Translations under genes and position numbers: made by a program
Shown here: piece after piece, positions 34,165 to 42,335 of the stretch
Layout: every line of letters begins with the position of its first letter
Numbering within the stretch: position 1 is the stretch's first letter
Notes under the pieces: generated by a model
What the model was told of the DNA's origin: nothing
Databases searched by the model: none
The model's input: the letters and a program-made list of their open reading frames with translations, nothing else
From: Chryseobacterium defluvii
GTDB lineage: Bacteria; Bacteroidota; Bacteroidia; Flavobacteriales; Weeksellaceae
Direction of reading: 5' to 3'
Length of the DNA stretch: 64,000 nucleotides
Assembly: GCF_003634775.1 (NCBI RefSeq)
Contig: NZ_RBXB01000003.1
Location: forward strand, 1-64,000

Positions 34165-34207
34165 AATAGTAATTCTTTTGTGAAATACCTTACAGAAATT
34201 GTACCAA

Positions 34208-34747
34208 TTATTCCACACTTACCGAAAAACCTCCTTTTGTATTTCCGGAAGCCATATTGCTTTTCCCAATGATCAGCCAGACTTCTCCATTTCCGGGAAT
34301 TTCGTAAGTAATCTCTCTTCCGAATGGTCCGTCATATTTACCATTGGGAAGTTTTATCTGATTGAAGCGGATATTAAAATCTTTTTCATGGGTCGTAATT
34401 GTAGCTTTAAGAGAGGGCTGGTTATAGTTGGTAATTTTCAAAACCAACTCCTGGTTTTCCTTAGTGAATTCTTCTCCCAAGGTAAACGGAAGTTGTGACG
34501 CATCTGCTGTTCTTATGATTTGTCCTTCCTTCTCGGTCCTCATAACTCCCTGGCGCAGCACTTCTTTTGTTGCCGGTGCATTGTTTATGATTGAATCCTT
34601 TTTCTTCAAAGCGGCCGAATCTAACTGAGATTTTGGATATGGTTGTTCTGTTACCGCCATCGAATCATTAGTAACGGTTTCTGAAACAGGGATTTCTTTT
34701 TTACAGGAAATGATTATTAATGGGATTAACAATAACGCTTTTTTCAT
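34208..34747 (-). CDS. Lipoprotein of unknown function
   Basis: A 179-residue lipoprotein with signal MKKALLLIPLIIISC (lipobox Cys15). The first 90 residues are low-complexity and charged; the rest forms a beta-sandwich-like domain (ELVLKITNYNQPSLKATITT, FNIRFNQIKLPNGKYDGPFG, GEVWLIIGKSNMASG). The last part suggests a carbohydrate- or ligand-binding module, but I cannot name it. It follows the DUF1361 gene by about 45 bases on the same strand. Confidence 0.75.
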   Translation of the reverse strand: MKKALLLIPLIIISCKKEIPVSETVTNDSMAVTEQPYPKSQLDSAALKKKDSIINNAPATKEVLRQGVMRTEKEGQIIRTADASQLPFTLGEEFTKENQELVLKITNYNQPSLKATITTHEKDFNIRFNQIKLPNGKYDGPFGREITYEIPGNGEVWLIIGKSNMASGNTKGGFSVSVE

Positions 34748-34791
34748 ATTACTTTATTTTAGTTTTTACATGCCAAAATTGTTCCATATAT

Positions 34792-35487
34792 TCAGGAGGT
34801 TTTGCTAATGGTATTGAGCGGAACCATGATATTCCCCTCCTTTTTAATTATTTTGATCATGAAATACATAAAATTCAGCATAATCCCCATCAATACCGTT
34901 ACTCCCCACGTTTTCGTGTGTTCCAGAGGGTAGATGAACCTTACAATAATATCATTGAACAATCCAAAAGGATTATTCAGAATATCCCAGCTATTCCATC
35001 GTAAGAACCGTCCAAGATAAACTCCGAAGCTGCTCAGGAACAAGAAGAAAACAACGATTAAATTAATGACCTGTTTTTTAAAATAGGCGGAAAGAAATTT
35101 TTCAATATCATTCAGACTTACAAAACCACAGATGAGTCCGGTCCAGGCATAAGAAAGGATTACAATGAGATCATACCAGACCGGTATACCAGCCCTGACT
35201 TTCAGATGGAAAAGATCCGTTAATATATAAGGAGAGTTGGGAAAGAACAGAACCCAGGCTATCACCATGAGCATTAAAGAAGTTTTACTTTTTATCTGAA
35301 AAATCAAAGCAAAAGAAGTAATTATCAAAGGAATCCAGGCGAGGAATAAATTCCAGTTCAGAAAGAAGAACACTTTAGTGTCGCTTACATAATACCTGAA
35401 TATGGAAAGACTAAAACAAAATAAGGTCATCAGTATAAGAAGCAGGTTGATTTCAAACCTTTGATGCTTTATCAGTTTTTGTATCAT
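34792..35487 (-). CDS. DUF1361 membrane protein
   Basis: A 231-residue protein with six or seven predicted membrane helices. WVLFFPNSPYILTDLFHL at about 78-95 is the hallmark of DUF1361, together with GRFLRWNSWDI near 160-170. Function is unknown. It lies 14 bases after the DUF4173-like gene, within the run of membrane protein genes led by the winged-helix regulator. Confidence 0.85.
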   Translation of the reverse strand: MIQKLIKHQRFEINLLLILMTLFCFSLSIFRYYVSDTKVFFFLNWNLFLAWIPLIITSFALIFQIKSKTSLMLMVIAWVLFFPNSPYILTDLFHLKVRAGIPVWYDLIVILSYAWTGLICGFVSLNDIEKFLSAYFKKQVINLIVVFFLFLSSFGVYLGRFLRWNSWDILNNPFGLFNDIIVRFIYPLEHTKTWGVTVLMGIMLNFMYFMIKIIKKEGNIMVPLNTISKTS

Positions 35488-35500
35488 TATTTACAGCAAT

Positions 35501-36871
35501 TTATTTAATTGTTTGATAATACCCTATTTTAGAAAGGAAACTTTCATTTTGTTGTACTTTTACTTTATCAAGAATTTCCTTTTTCAGTTTGTCATCCTGT
35601 TTTTCTTTCGCATATTTCAAGAGCCCTTTGTCGTTGAAATTAATCTCTCTTTTATGATAATCGAGTACAAAATCTTTTCGCTTCATATTCTGGGAAGTAA
35701 TGATCCCACCCCAATTGATATAGCTGCAAACCAGAATGGTTCCATACAAATACCAAGTCATTGTATTGAAAAGATAGGCATTTGTTTTCTGATATTGAAT
35801 CTTAATAAAAGTAGCCACTAATCCTATTAATGATAAAATCAGGAATGCATATACTCCGAGTCTTTTATAAGTGAACCCGTAATTAATAATATACTCTGAA
35901 TTTTTAACAGCTGCCGAAAGAATAAGAACCGCATTCAGTAAGATCCAGATTTTAGCTAAGATTTTCAATTTTCCTGCTTTCGGATCAAAATTGAATCCCG
36001 ATTTGAAATAGAACATAATAACCATTATTGCCATCGCAATGGACATGATCACTGCGATAACCCTTTCATGGGTTTCATCCGAAAGCTGGGCGGGGCTTTT
36101 TATGACTTCATAGAACTGCTCATAATTATAAGTGATAATGAAGAAGATCAATAGGACATTCAACACAAAAAAGGAAATGACACCGCTCATTCTTTCCGAA
36201 TCAAGATCAAGAAAAGAATAGGTGGATTTCTGGATTTTGGCTTTTTCTCCAAAGTGATCATTCAAAATAGGGTTTTGTTTATAGATGTATTTTTCTACCA
36301 GATAGCTCCAGAAATTAAATGCTATAAAGAAACCTAAAGCAGTAATGCAGATCAATTGCCAGATATTGACATCCAATTCAATATTTTCGAAAAGGTGGGC
36401 AAAATGCTCACTTCCTACGGAATAGATTGCAAAGAAAATGGCTAAAAGGAATAACGGAATAAGAACGAATGCCAGAATTTTCTGCCCTAAACCGGACATA
36501 TTCCTTTTAGGCAGCCAATCATCAAAACTGAAAAATCTACAGATAAATGTAAAACAGTTAACAATGAAGACAGGAATCAAAAGAAGTATTTTCATCCTCC
36601 TGTTTTTTGATCTGTAGCCCAGTAATAAGAGTGAGCTTACAACCGCCAAAAATGAAGGAAAATCTCCATACCACGCAAAAGCAGCACTGGAAAGTACACT
36701 CGTCGCAAAAAGAAACAGAAAGGTTTTTGTCCGGTTCTTCTCAGGGGTTCTGAATAGCGTAAGTAAAGCGTAAATCGTTCCTAAAACTCCAAGGTTAAGG
36801 CCAACATTCTCGTCGTAAAATAATACAACAAACAATGCGGTTGTAAGAAATATATAATGATGTGTTTTCAT
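35501..36871 (-). CDS. DUF4173/DUF4153-like membrane protein
   Basis: A 456-residue polytopic protein with about ten to twelve hydrophobic helices and a short soluble C-terminus with alternating Lys and Glu. The segment AKIWILLNAVLILSAAVK followed by YGFTYKRLGVYAF is typical of the DUF4173/DUF4153 group in Bacteroidota, whose role is unknown. It lies 10 bases from the Coq4-like gene and 14 bases from the DUF1361 gene, so the three are probably one transcript. Confidence 0.78.
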   Translation of the reverse strand: MKTHHYIFLTTALFVVLFYDENVGLNLGVLGTIYALLTLFRTPEKNRTKTFLFLFATSVLSSAAFAWYGDFPSFLAVVSSLLLLGYRSKNRRMKILLLIPVFIVNCFTFICRFFSFDDWLPKRNMSGLGQKILAFVLIPLFLLAIFFAIYSVGSEHFAHLFENIELDVNIWQLICITALGFFIAFNFWSYLVEKYIYKQNPILNDHFGEKAKIQKSTYSFLDLDSERMSGVISFFVLNVLLIFFIITYNYEQFYEVIKSPAQLSDETHERVIAVIMSIAMAIMVIMFYFKSGFNFDPKAGKLKILAKIWILLNAVLILSAAVKNSEYIINYGFTYKRLGVYAFLILSLIGLVATFIKIQYQKTNAYLFNTMTWYLYGTILVCSYINWGGIITSQNMKRKDFVLDYHKREINFNDKGLLKYAKEKQDDKLKKEILDKVKVQQNESFLSKIGYYQTIK

Positions 36872-36880
36872 AATGTACTT

Positions 36881-37366
36881 TTAAAAGTGGGTAACTGTAT
36901 TTTTCTGTAGTATAAAATCTTTCAGATGTTCAAAATTCTGCCAAAGCAAAGCTTCAAAATCCCAGTCATAAAAGGGTCTCATTTTTTGGCCTTTTTTGTA
37001 TGCTCTTGTGTACATTCCGATATATTCCGGTAAAATCAATGTTCCTAAGCAGATGGCAGCAAGAAGGTGGGCGTTCATTTTCCCATTTCCGAGAAGGAGG
37101 AACTGCATTGCGATTTCGTCTTCGAAGTTGGTGCCACATCCCGTAATCAGGTGATGAACATCGTGATTTTCCATTTTCGGGATCATAGTAAAACCATGTT
37201 TTTTATAAAATTCTCCCAGTTTTCTTCCCAGAGAATCTGCCTGAAATTCGAGCAGTTGTTTTTCATTGAACTGCCATTGTCTCTTTTTCTTTTTGAAATA
37301 TTTTCTGTACAGCCTTTGAGTGTGTTCGTACACAAAAAGCAGGAAGCGAACTCGTTGTTTTTTCAT
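36881..37366 (-). CDS. Coq4-like protein
   Basis: A 161-residue protein of the Coq4 family: after a basic N-terminus (residues 1-30) the conserved HDVHH (68-72) and downstream Glu residues (FEDEIAMQF, 81-89) match the HDxxHx(n)E metal-binding motif of Coq4. In eukaryotes Coq4 organises ubiquinone synthesis and can act on the quinone ring; Bacteroidota use menaquinone, so another role is likely. It sits in a run of membrane protein genes rather than with quinone genes. Confidence 0.75.
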   Translation of the reverse strand: MKKQRVRFLLFVYEHTQRLYRKYFKKKKRQWQFNEKQLLEFQADSLGRKLGEFYKKHGFTMIPKMENHDVHHLITGCGTNFEDEIAMQFLLLGNGKMNAHLLAAICLGTLILPEYIGMYTRAYKKGQKMRPFYDWDFEALLWQNFEHLKDFILQKNTVTHF

Positions 37367-37386
37367 AATTTATTTTTTAGTTTATG

Positions 37387-37689
37387 TTAATAGTGAATAA
37401 TATTGATTCCAATAAATGCATATAAAACGGCAATAGGAATATTGACCAGCATACAACATACTCCTCTGACACAGGAATCTAAATAGGGCTTATTAAAAGC
37501 TCCGTATAACAGTAATCCTACTGCAGCCGTTAAGTTGATCACTGTGCCGAATGTGAGAAGGAGAATCCCTCCTTCCACGAAGCCTTCCCAACTCGTTATC
37601 ATATACCCAAACAGACAAATACTTCCCAGAAGGAATGATCCCCAGAAAAAAAACTTTCCGACAAATTCCATTTCAGAATTTTCCATCAT
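37387..37689 (-). CDS. Small membrane protein
   Basis: A 100-residue protein with three predicted membrane helices (VGKFFFWGSFLLGSICLFGYM, GGILLLTFGTVINLTAAVGLLLYG, CMLVNIPIAVLYAFIGINII). Two ATG codons in tandem (37689 and 37686) can serve as start; longer frames overlap the preceding gene and begin with hydrophilic sequence. Unknown function; follows another small membrane protein gene by 8 bases. Confidence 0.68.
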   Translation of the reverse strand: MMENSEMEFVGKFFFWGSFLLGSICLFGYMITSWEGFVEGGILLLTFGTVINLTAAVGLLLYGAFNKPYLDSCVRGVCCMLVNIPIAVLYAFIGINIIHY

Positions 37690-37697
37690 TTTACATA

Positions 37698-37988
37698 TTA
37701 ACTTCCTGCAAACGGAGTCCCGAAAATCCCTACCGCCAGTTCCATCCAAATTAAAATCAGCACGATCAGAATAATCCCGCAAATAATTAATTTGGAAGAA
37801 AAGCTTTTATTTGAGCTCACCACAAGATTGATGATGAATGCCGTTCCGAAAAGCAAGATCCCGGCAATGATAAAATCAAATAACGACCAGTTAAACCCTT
37901 CAATAAAAAGATTTCCGAAAAAAGCTGCCGCCAAAAGCAAAGCAGGGATCGCGAAAGTCAAAATGCTAGTTTGTTTCAGTGTTTTCAT
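37698..37988 (-). CDS. Small membrane protein
   Basis: A 96-residue protein with three hydrophobic helices (about 8-28, 34-54, 62-85) and no recognised motif. A copy of the operator-like palindrome lies 26 bases upstream (38014-38030), so this gene probably begins an operon controlled by the winged-helix regulator encoded just before it. Confidence 0.7.
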   Translation of the reverse strand: MKTLKQTSILTFAIPALLLAAAFFGNLFIEGFNWSLFDFIIAGILLFGTAFIINLVVSSNKSFSSKLIICGIILIVLILIWMELAVGIFGTPFAGS

Positions 37989-38013
37989 ATTTTAAGTATT
38001 TTAGTTGTAAAGT

Positions 38014-38030
38014 ACTTTGAATTACAAAGT
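38014..38030. promoter_or_regulatory. Operator-like palindrome, copy 1
   Basis: ACTTTG-AATTA-CAAAGT, a perfect 6-5-6 inverted repeat upstream of the small membrane protein gene at 37988. The same arms and nearly the same centre recur at 39027-39043, upstream of the other operon of this region. A winged-helix regulator gene lies between the two sites. Confidence 0.6.
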
Positions 38031-38052
38031 TTATATTCAAAAAAATTTTTCT

Positions 38053-38343
38053 TTATTTACCTAATAATTTTTCCAATGCGTTTAAATGTTCCGAAAAAGC
38101 TTCTCTTCCACTTTGGGTAACCCTGTAGGAGGTCTTGGGCTTTTTCCCCACAAATTCTTTTTTAACTTCAATATAATTGGCTTTTTCCAACGCCGTACTA
38201 TGACTCGCCAAATTACCATCCGTGATCTCCAGCAGTGCTTTCATTTCCGAAAAATCAACCCAATCGTTGACCATAAGAACAGACATAATGCCTAATCTTA
38301 CGCGACTTTCGAATTCTTTATTGAGTTGATTTATTTTGATCAT
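38053..38343 (-). CDS. Winged-helix transcriptional regulator
   Basis: A 96-residue single-domain DNA-binding protein of the MarR/PadR-like winged-helix type: RVRLGIMSVLMVNDWVDFSEMKALLEITDGNLASHSTALEKANYIEVKK-type layout, with recognition helix around GNLASHSTALEKAN (42-56) and the wing at KKPKTSYRVTQSGREAF. No ligand domain is present. It follows a membrane protein gene on the same strand and probably controls it and the next operon through the palindromes at 39027 and 38014. Confidence 0.85.
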   Translation of the reverse strand: MIKINQLNKEFESRVRLGIMSVLMVNDWVDFSEMKALLEITDGNLASHSTALEKANYIEVKKEFVGKKPKTSYRVTQSGREAFSEHLNALEKLLGK

Positions 38344-38401
38344 AATCAGAATGTAGGTTCCAGATTTTAAATTAAACTTCTAAAATCTGCAAATTTAAAT
38401 T

Positions 38402-39019
38402 TTATTTATATTTCTTGTGCATGATTAATCCATAGACAATATGCAAGACCCCAAAACCAAGAGTCCAGGCCACCAGCCCCCAACCTAAAAAGAAAAAGGA
38501 AATGAGACCCAGAATAATCTGGCAATATCCTAAATACTTAATATCAGTCAGCGTATATCTTTCTGCACTTACCAGAGCCAAACCGTAAAAAATCAATGTA
38601 GCAGGTGCCACTAGTGCAAAAAGGTGATGATATAATAATCCGAGACAAACTACTCCACCTGTAAACAAAGGAACCGCAAAGGTGACTAAAAGACGTTTTG
38701 TTGTAGCGTCCCAAATTTTCAAGCCTTTTCTTTTGCTTTTATTAGCGGTGAAAATATAACCGCTCAAAACAGCAGTAATTAATATCAGAGTTCCGGCGAC
38801 AACGAGTTCTTTAACTAAGGAAAGGCTGTATACATTGCTTTCCCCATCAAAATAATCAATCCCTTCTCTTTGAAAAACAAAATAGACATACACGGCTCCG
38901 ATAATTGCAGCAAGACCTGCAAAAACACCCGACAATCCACTCAAAGAAATAAATCTGGAAGAACGTTCCATCATGGAACGGATATGTGACAGATCTTCGT
39001 GATAGTTTTTTGAATCCAT
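38402..39019 (-). CDS. Membrane protein cotranscribed with the winged-helix regulator
   Basis: A 205-residue protein with a soluble N-terminus (MDSKNYHEDLSHIRSMMERS) and five or six membrane helices. Such proteins are regularly paired with small winged-helix regulators in Flavobacteriia; the activity is unknown. Seven upstream in-frame codons would overlap the palindrome, so ATG 39019 is used. The gene has a promoter whose -7 box overlaps the operator-like site. Confidence 0.78.
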   Translation of the reverse strand: MDSKNYHEDLSHIRSMMERSSRFISLSGLSGVFAGLAAIIGAVYVYFVFQREGIDYFDGESNVYSLSLVKELVVAGTLILITAVLSGYIFTANKSKRKGLKIWDATTKRLLVTFAVPLFTGGVVCLGLLYHHLFALVAPATLIFYGLALVSAERYTLTDIKYLGYCQIILGLISFFFLGWGLVAWTLGFGVLHIVYGLIMHKKYK

Positions 39020-39026
39020 ATAAAGA

Positions 39027-39043
39027 ACTTTGAAATACAAAGT
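39027..39043. promoter_or_regulatory. Operator-like palindrome, copy 2
   Basis: ACTTTG-AAATA-CAAAGT, identical arms and a one-base different centre compared with the site at 38014-38030. The CAAAGT arm (39038-39043) forms part of the -7 box of the regulator operon, so binding would block RNA polymerase, consistent with autorepression. Confidence 0.62.
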
Positions 39044-39067
39044 TATAATTAATTTTCAAATTTCAAA
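39038..39067 (-). promoter_or_regulatory. Promoter of the membrane protein/regulator operon
   Basis: TTTG at 39067-39064, 18-base spacer and TAACTTTG at 39045-39038 on the minus strand; both boxes match the Bacteroidota consensus. The -7 box lies 18 bases upstream of the ATG at 39019 and overlaps the palindrome. Confidence 0.6.
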
Positions 39068-39147
39068 ATTATTTTTCAAAATTTTCATGATTAGTTTTCT
39101 ACTCATCATCAGGAATTCTTAATTTTAAGAAACTAATATTGAATATC

Positions 39148-40749
39148 ATGAATAAAGAGGTTTTACGCTCGCTAATTTTCAGACATCTGGACGGAATCGT
39201 TACGGCTCCCACTGTAGCTTCTCTTATCAAAAAAGATATTATTTGCTACATGATAGATAAGAAGGAAATCAAATTGCAGCAGCTTGCAGAAACTTTTAAG
39301 GCTCATGACGGATATCTTAATGTGGCATTACGGACCCTGGCATCACAGGGGTTTTTAGACTACACCGTAGATCATGAAAAAGATGAAATTGTCCTTTCCG
39401 TGAATCACAACACGCATTATTTACAAAAATATTCTCCGCTTTATCTTAAAGTGATTTCGTTTCAAAAAAAGTCCGTTGATATGAGGAATCAGATTACGGA
39501 AGCTTCTTTTATTGAAGAATTTGCTGAACTTACCCTTGCTCTAAAAAATAATTTCGGAATTACATTTACTGAAGATTCCGGCGAAAAAAAGATTCTGGAA
39601 CAGATTTTAAAACATATTGAAGGATGTATTATCGGTCCCATTATCGTTTACCTCGGAATGACAGGAATGTTTCATAAATACTTTATGGAGACTTCTTTTC
39701 AGGCAGCCGAATTCCACAAGAACTCCGAAAATTTTGAAATCATACTGGATTTTCTTACTCATTTGGATTGGTTTAAAAAATCGGGTGATAACTATAAGTT
39801 TACAGATACCGGGATTTATTTTGCCAAAAGAGCGACTTCTTATGGTGTTACGGTTTCCTATCTTCCTTTGCTGAATAAAATGGATGATCTTTTGTTCGGG
39901 AATGCATCTAAAATAAGAGAGATCTCCGAAGGAGAAGATGAAATCCATGTAGACAGAACCATGAATGTCTGGGGAAGCGGCGGAGCACATTCGAATTATT
40001 TTAAGGTGGCCAATGATTTTATTATTGAAATTTTCAACCAGCCTATTCATTTGCAGCCTAAAGGTGTTCTGGATATGGGTTGTGGTAATGGAGCTTTCAT
40101 CCAACATATTTTTGAAACAATAGAAAGGTACACACTTCGTGGAAAAATGCTTGAGGAATATCCTTTATTTCTGGTAGGTGCGGATTATAATCATGCAGCC
40201 TTAAAGGCGACAAGGGCTAACCTTATTAATAATGATATTTGGGCAAAGGTGATTTGGGGAGATATTGGGAATCCTCAACAATTAGCTGAAGATTTAAAAG
40301 AGAGCTACGAAATTGAGCTTACAGATTTACTTAATATCAGAACTTTTCTGGATCATAACAGGGTGTGGAAAACGCCCAACAATACCCATCCTGAAAGAAT
40401 AAGTACATCAACAGGTGCATTTTCTTATCGCGGAAAAAGACTATCTAATAACCTGGTCGAAGAAAGCCTGAAGGAGCATCTGGAGCTTTGGTTGCCTTAT
40501 ATTCAGAAAAACGGACTTTTAATGATCGAGCTGCATTCGTTAGCTCCGGAATTAACAAGTAAAAACATTGGTAAAACAGCTGCAACAGCCTATGAAGCGA
40601 CACATGGATATTCAGATCAATATATACTGGAAATTGATGTTTTCAGAAAAGTTTGTTTGGAAGTGGGGCTGAGTATTGATAAAGAATTTTCAAGAAAGTT
40701 TCCGGACTCGGAATTGGCTACCGTTTCCATTAATTTATTGAAGGCATAA
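39148..40749 (+). CDS. Class I SAM-dependent methyltransferase with winged-helix N-terminus
   Basis: A 533-residue protein. The SAM-binding motif GVLDMGCGNGAF is near residues 306-317, preceded by about 290 residues with one or two winged-helix-like segments (LAETFKAHDGYLNVALRTLASQ, ILDFLTHLDWFKK), an arrangement known from AprA-type and O-methyltransferase-like proteins. The segment after motif I (VGADYNHAALKATRANL) continues the Rossmann fold. The substrate is unknown. An in-frame TTG at 39139 would add three residues; ATG 39148 is preferred. The gene is single, divergent from the regulator operon. Confidence 0.85.
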   Translation: MNKEVLRSLIFRHLDGIVTAPTVASLIKKDIICYMIDKKEIKLQQLAETFKAHDGYLNVALRTLASQGFLDYTVDHEKDEIVLSVNHNTHYLQKYSPLYLKVISFQKKSVDMRNQITEASFIEEFAELTLALKNNFGITFTEDSGEKKILEQILKHIEGCIIGPIIVYLGMTGMFHKYFMETSFQAAEFHKNSENFEIILDFLTHLDWFKKSGDNYKFTDTGIYFAKRATSYGVTVSYLPLLNKMDDLLFGNASKIREISEGEDEIHVDRTMNVWGSGGAHSNYFKVANDFIIEIFNQPIHLQPKGVLDMGCGNGAFIQHIFETIERYTLRGKMLEEYPLFLVGADYNHAALKATRANLINNDIWAKVIWGDIGNPQQLAEDLKESYEIELTDLLNIRTFLDHNRVWKTPNNTHPERISTSTGAFSYRGKRLSNNLVEESLKEHLELWLPYIQKNGLLMIELHSLAPELTSKNIGKTAATAYEATHGYSDQYILEIDVFRKVCLEVGLSIDKEFSRKFPDSELATVSINLLKA

Positions 40750-40750
40750 A

Positions 40751-40779
40751 AAAACCTTGCCTGTAACAGACAAGGTTTT
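40751..40779. terminator. Terminator between the methyltransferase and SusD genes
   Basis: AAAACCTTG (40751-40759) pairs with CAAGGTTTT (40771-40779), and part of the 11-base loop can extend the stem. A and T runs on both sides let it serve the two convergent genes. Confidence 0.75.
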
Positions 40780-40804
40780 AAAAATATTAAAATTTGAATA
40801 AGAA

Positions 40805-42319
40805 TTACAATGGATTCTGTTCAATAAGCGGATTGGCATTGATCTCTGCTCTAGGGATCAAATATTGCCATCTGTTATCTGTACTTGGAACAGTCATTAC
40901 GTTATTAACCACAACGGAAGAATGATTAGCTCCTGTTCTGTCTAATCCCTGGTTCAATCTCTTCAGGTCGAAGAATCTGAATCCTTCACCCCAAAGTTCC
41001 ATTCTTCTACTGTTCAGAATTTCTGTAATATACGCTGCCCCTGTGGTAGTAGCACCGGTATAAGAAGGATTTCTGTTTGCAGTAAATGCATTGAATACTA
41101 CTTTTGATCCTGCTTCGTCACCTGCTTTAGCTTTAGCTTCAGCTTCGATAAGATACATCTCCGCAGCTCTCATATACGGAACGTCTAATCTACTGTCCGA
41201 AGTACTTACAGATAAAAATTTCTGACTTGTATACGGGAATTTTGAATAGGTAGTTGGTAATCCAAGTGCAGTGTGTTGTCCGGTAGGATCCACAACTTTA
41301 GTTCTTACATCCGTGGTAGGAAACATGGCAAAAAGTTTGCTGTTAATTGCCTTAGGATTCTGTCTGATATTGGTAGAGTTATAATTTCTTGACATATACG
41401 CTCCAAAGTTCCCGAAATAGTCAGTTTGATCTGCTATAATAGTAGCTCCCCACATCCATTCTCCGTTTCCTTCCAGGTTATTGAATCCTGAAGTATATGT
41501 TGCGTTACTCATTAAAGCAAAGCCAACTCTGGCCTCTTGAGCAGAAGATGCTGCTAAAGCATAGTTACCTTGAGTAAGGGCTACTCTGGCTCTTAGACCT
41601 AATACCACCTTATTATTAAAGTGAGATTTTGTTGGTCTTGTATTGCTTAATCTTGATAATGCTTCTGCAATATCGCTATTGATTTGAGTATAAACTTCTT
41701 CTACTGTATTTCTTGCTAAAGGAACCTCATTGGCAACTAATCTGATAGGAACTCCTAATTGGTTGTTCGTTGTACCAGGAACGTATCTTTTTCCGTAGAT
41801 CTGAACCAACATATAGTAACTGAATGCTCTGAAAGCATATGCTTCAGCAATAGCCTGTTTAATAGTGGCCGCATCTGCCGCATTAGGTGCAGGAACGTTG
41901 GGTCCGTTGGCAATAACAAGATTCGCATTTCTGATCAAGGCATAGTAGAACTGGAACGGATAAAAATCATTAGATCCATTTTCATTTACCTGATCCTGCC
42001 ATCTTACGGTAGAAACATACCAACCGTTTCCTGTAGAAGGAAAAACCAAATCTTCTCCTAAGGCATCCATCATAATCATGATACCTCCCTGTCCGTTTTG
42101 CCCCTGGCTGCTGTTTTGTCTGTAATACATATCTCTATGCATACCGTTGATAATAGCCATTAAGTTGGAGGCACTGGAATAAGCCGACTCCTCAGAAACC
42201 GCTGTAGTCGGGTCGGTTTCAAGATAATCACTACTACAAGATGAACTTAAAGAAAGTATCAATAATGCAGAGGATAATATTACTATTCTTTTATATTGTC
42301 TTTTTATAATATTTTTCAT
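40805..42319 (-). CDS. SusD/RagB nutrient-binding lipoprotein, copy 1
   Basis: A 504-residue outer-membrane lipoprotein (lipobox LSSSC, Cys28) that closes the matching SusC barrel and binds the nutrient. SusD family markers include the N-terminal DYLETDPTTAVSEESAYSS, TPR-like helices (AYAFRAFSYYMLVQIYG, ALRARVALTQGNY), and the C-terminal RMELWGEGFRFFDLKR and final IPRAEINANPLIEQNPL. It follows its SusC by 16 bases. A closely related copy lies at 45600-47114; the two match over their whole length with local differences, for example near residues 98-105 and 296-325. Confidence 0.93.
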   Translation of the reverse strand: MKNIIKRQYKRIVILSSALLILSLSSSCSSDYLETDPTTAVSEESAYSSASNLMAIINGMHRDMYYRQNSSQGQNGQGGIMIMMDALGEDLVFPSTGNGWYVSTVRWQDQVNENGSNDFYPFQFYYALIRNANLVIANGPNVPAPNAADAATIKQAIAEAYAFRAFSYYMLVQIYGKRYVPGTTNNQLGVPIRLVANEVPLARNTVEEVYTQINSDIAEALSRLSNTRPTKSHFNNKVVLGLRARVALTQGNYALAASSAQEARVGFALMSNATYTSGFNNLEGNGEWMWGATIIADQTDYFGNFGAYMSRNYNSTNIRQNPKAINSKLFAMFPTTDVRTKVVDPTGQHTALGLPTTYSKFPYTSQKFLSVSTSDSRLDVPYMRAAEMYLIEAEAKAKAGDEAGSKVVFNAFTANRNPSYTGATTTGAAYITEILNSRRMELWGEGFRFFDLKRLNQGLDRTGANHSSVVVNNVMTVPSTDNRWQYLIPRAEINANPLIEQNPL

Positions 42320-42335
42320 AATTCTTAATTTAAAT

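Noticed and set aside
39607..40107. Open frame of 166 codons on the minus strand
   Set aside because: Antisense to the methyltransferase gene, whose SAM motif and length are clear.
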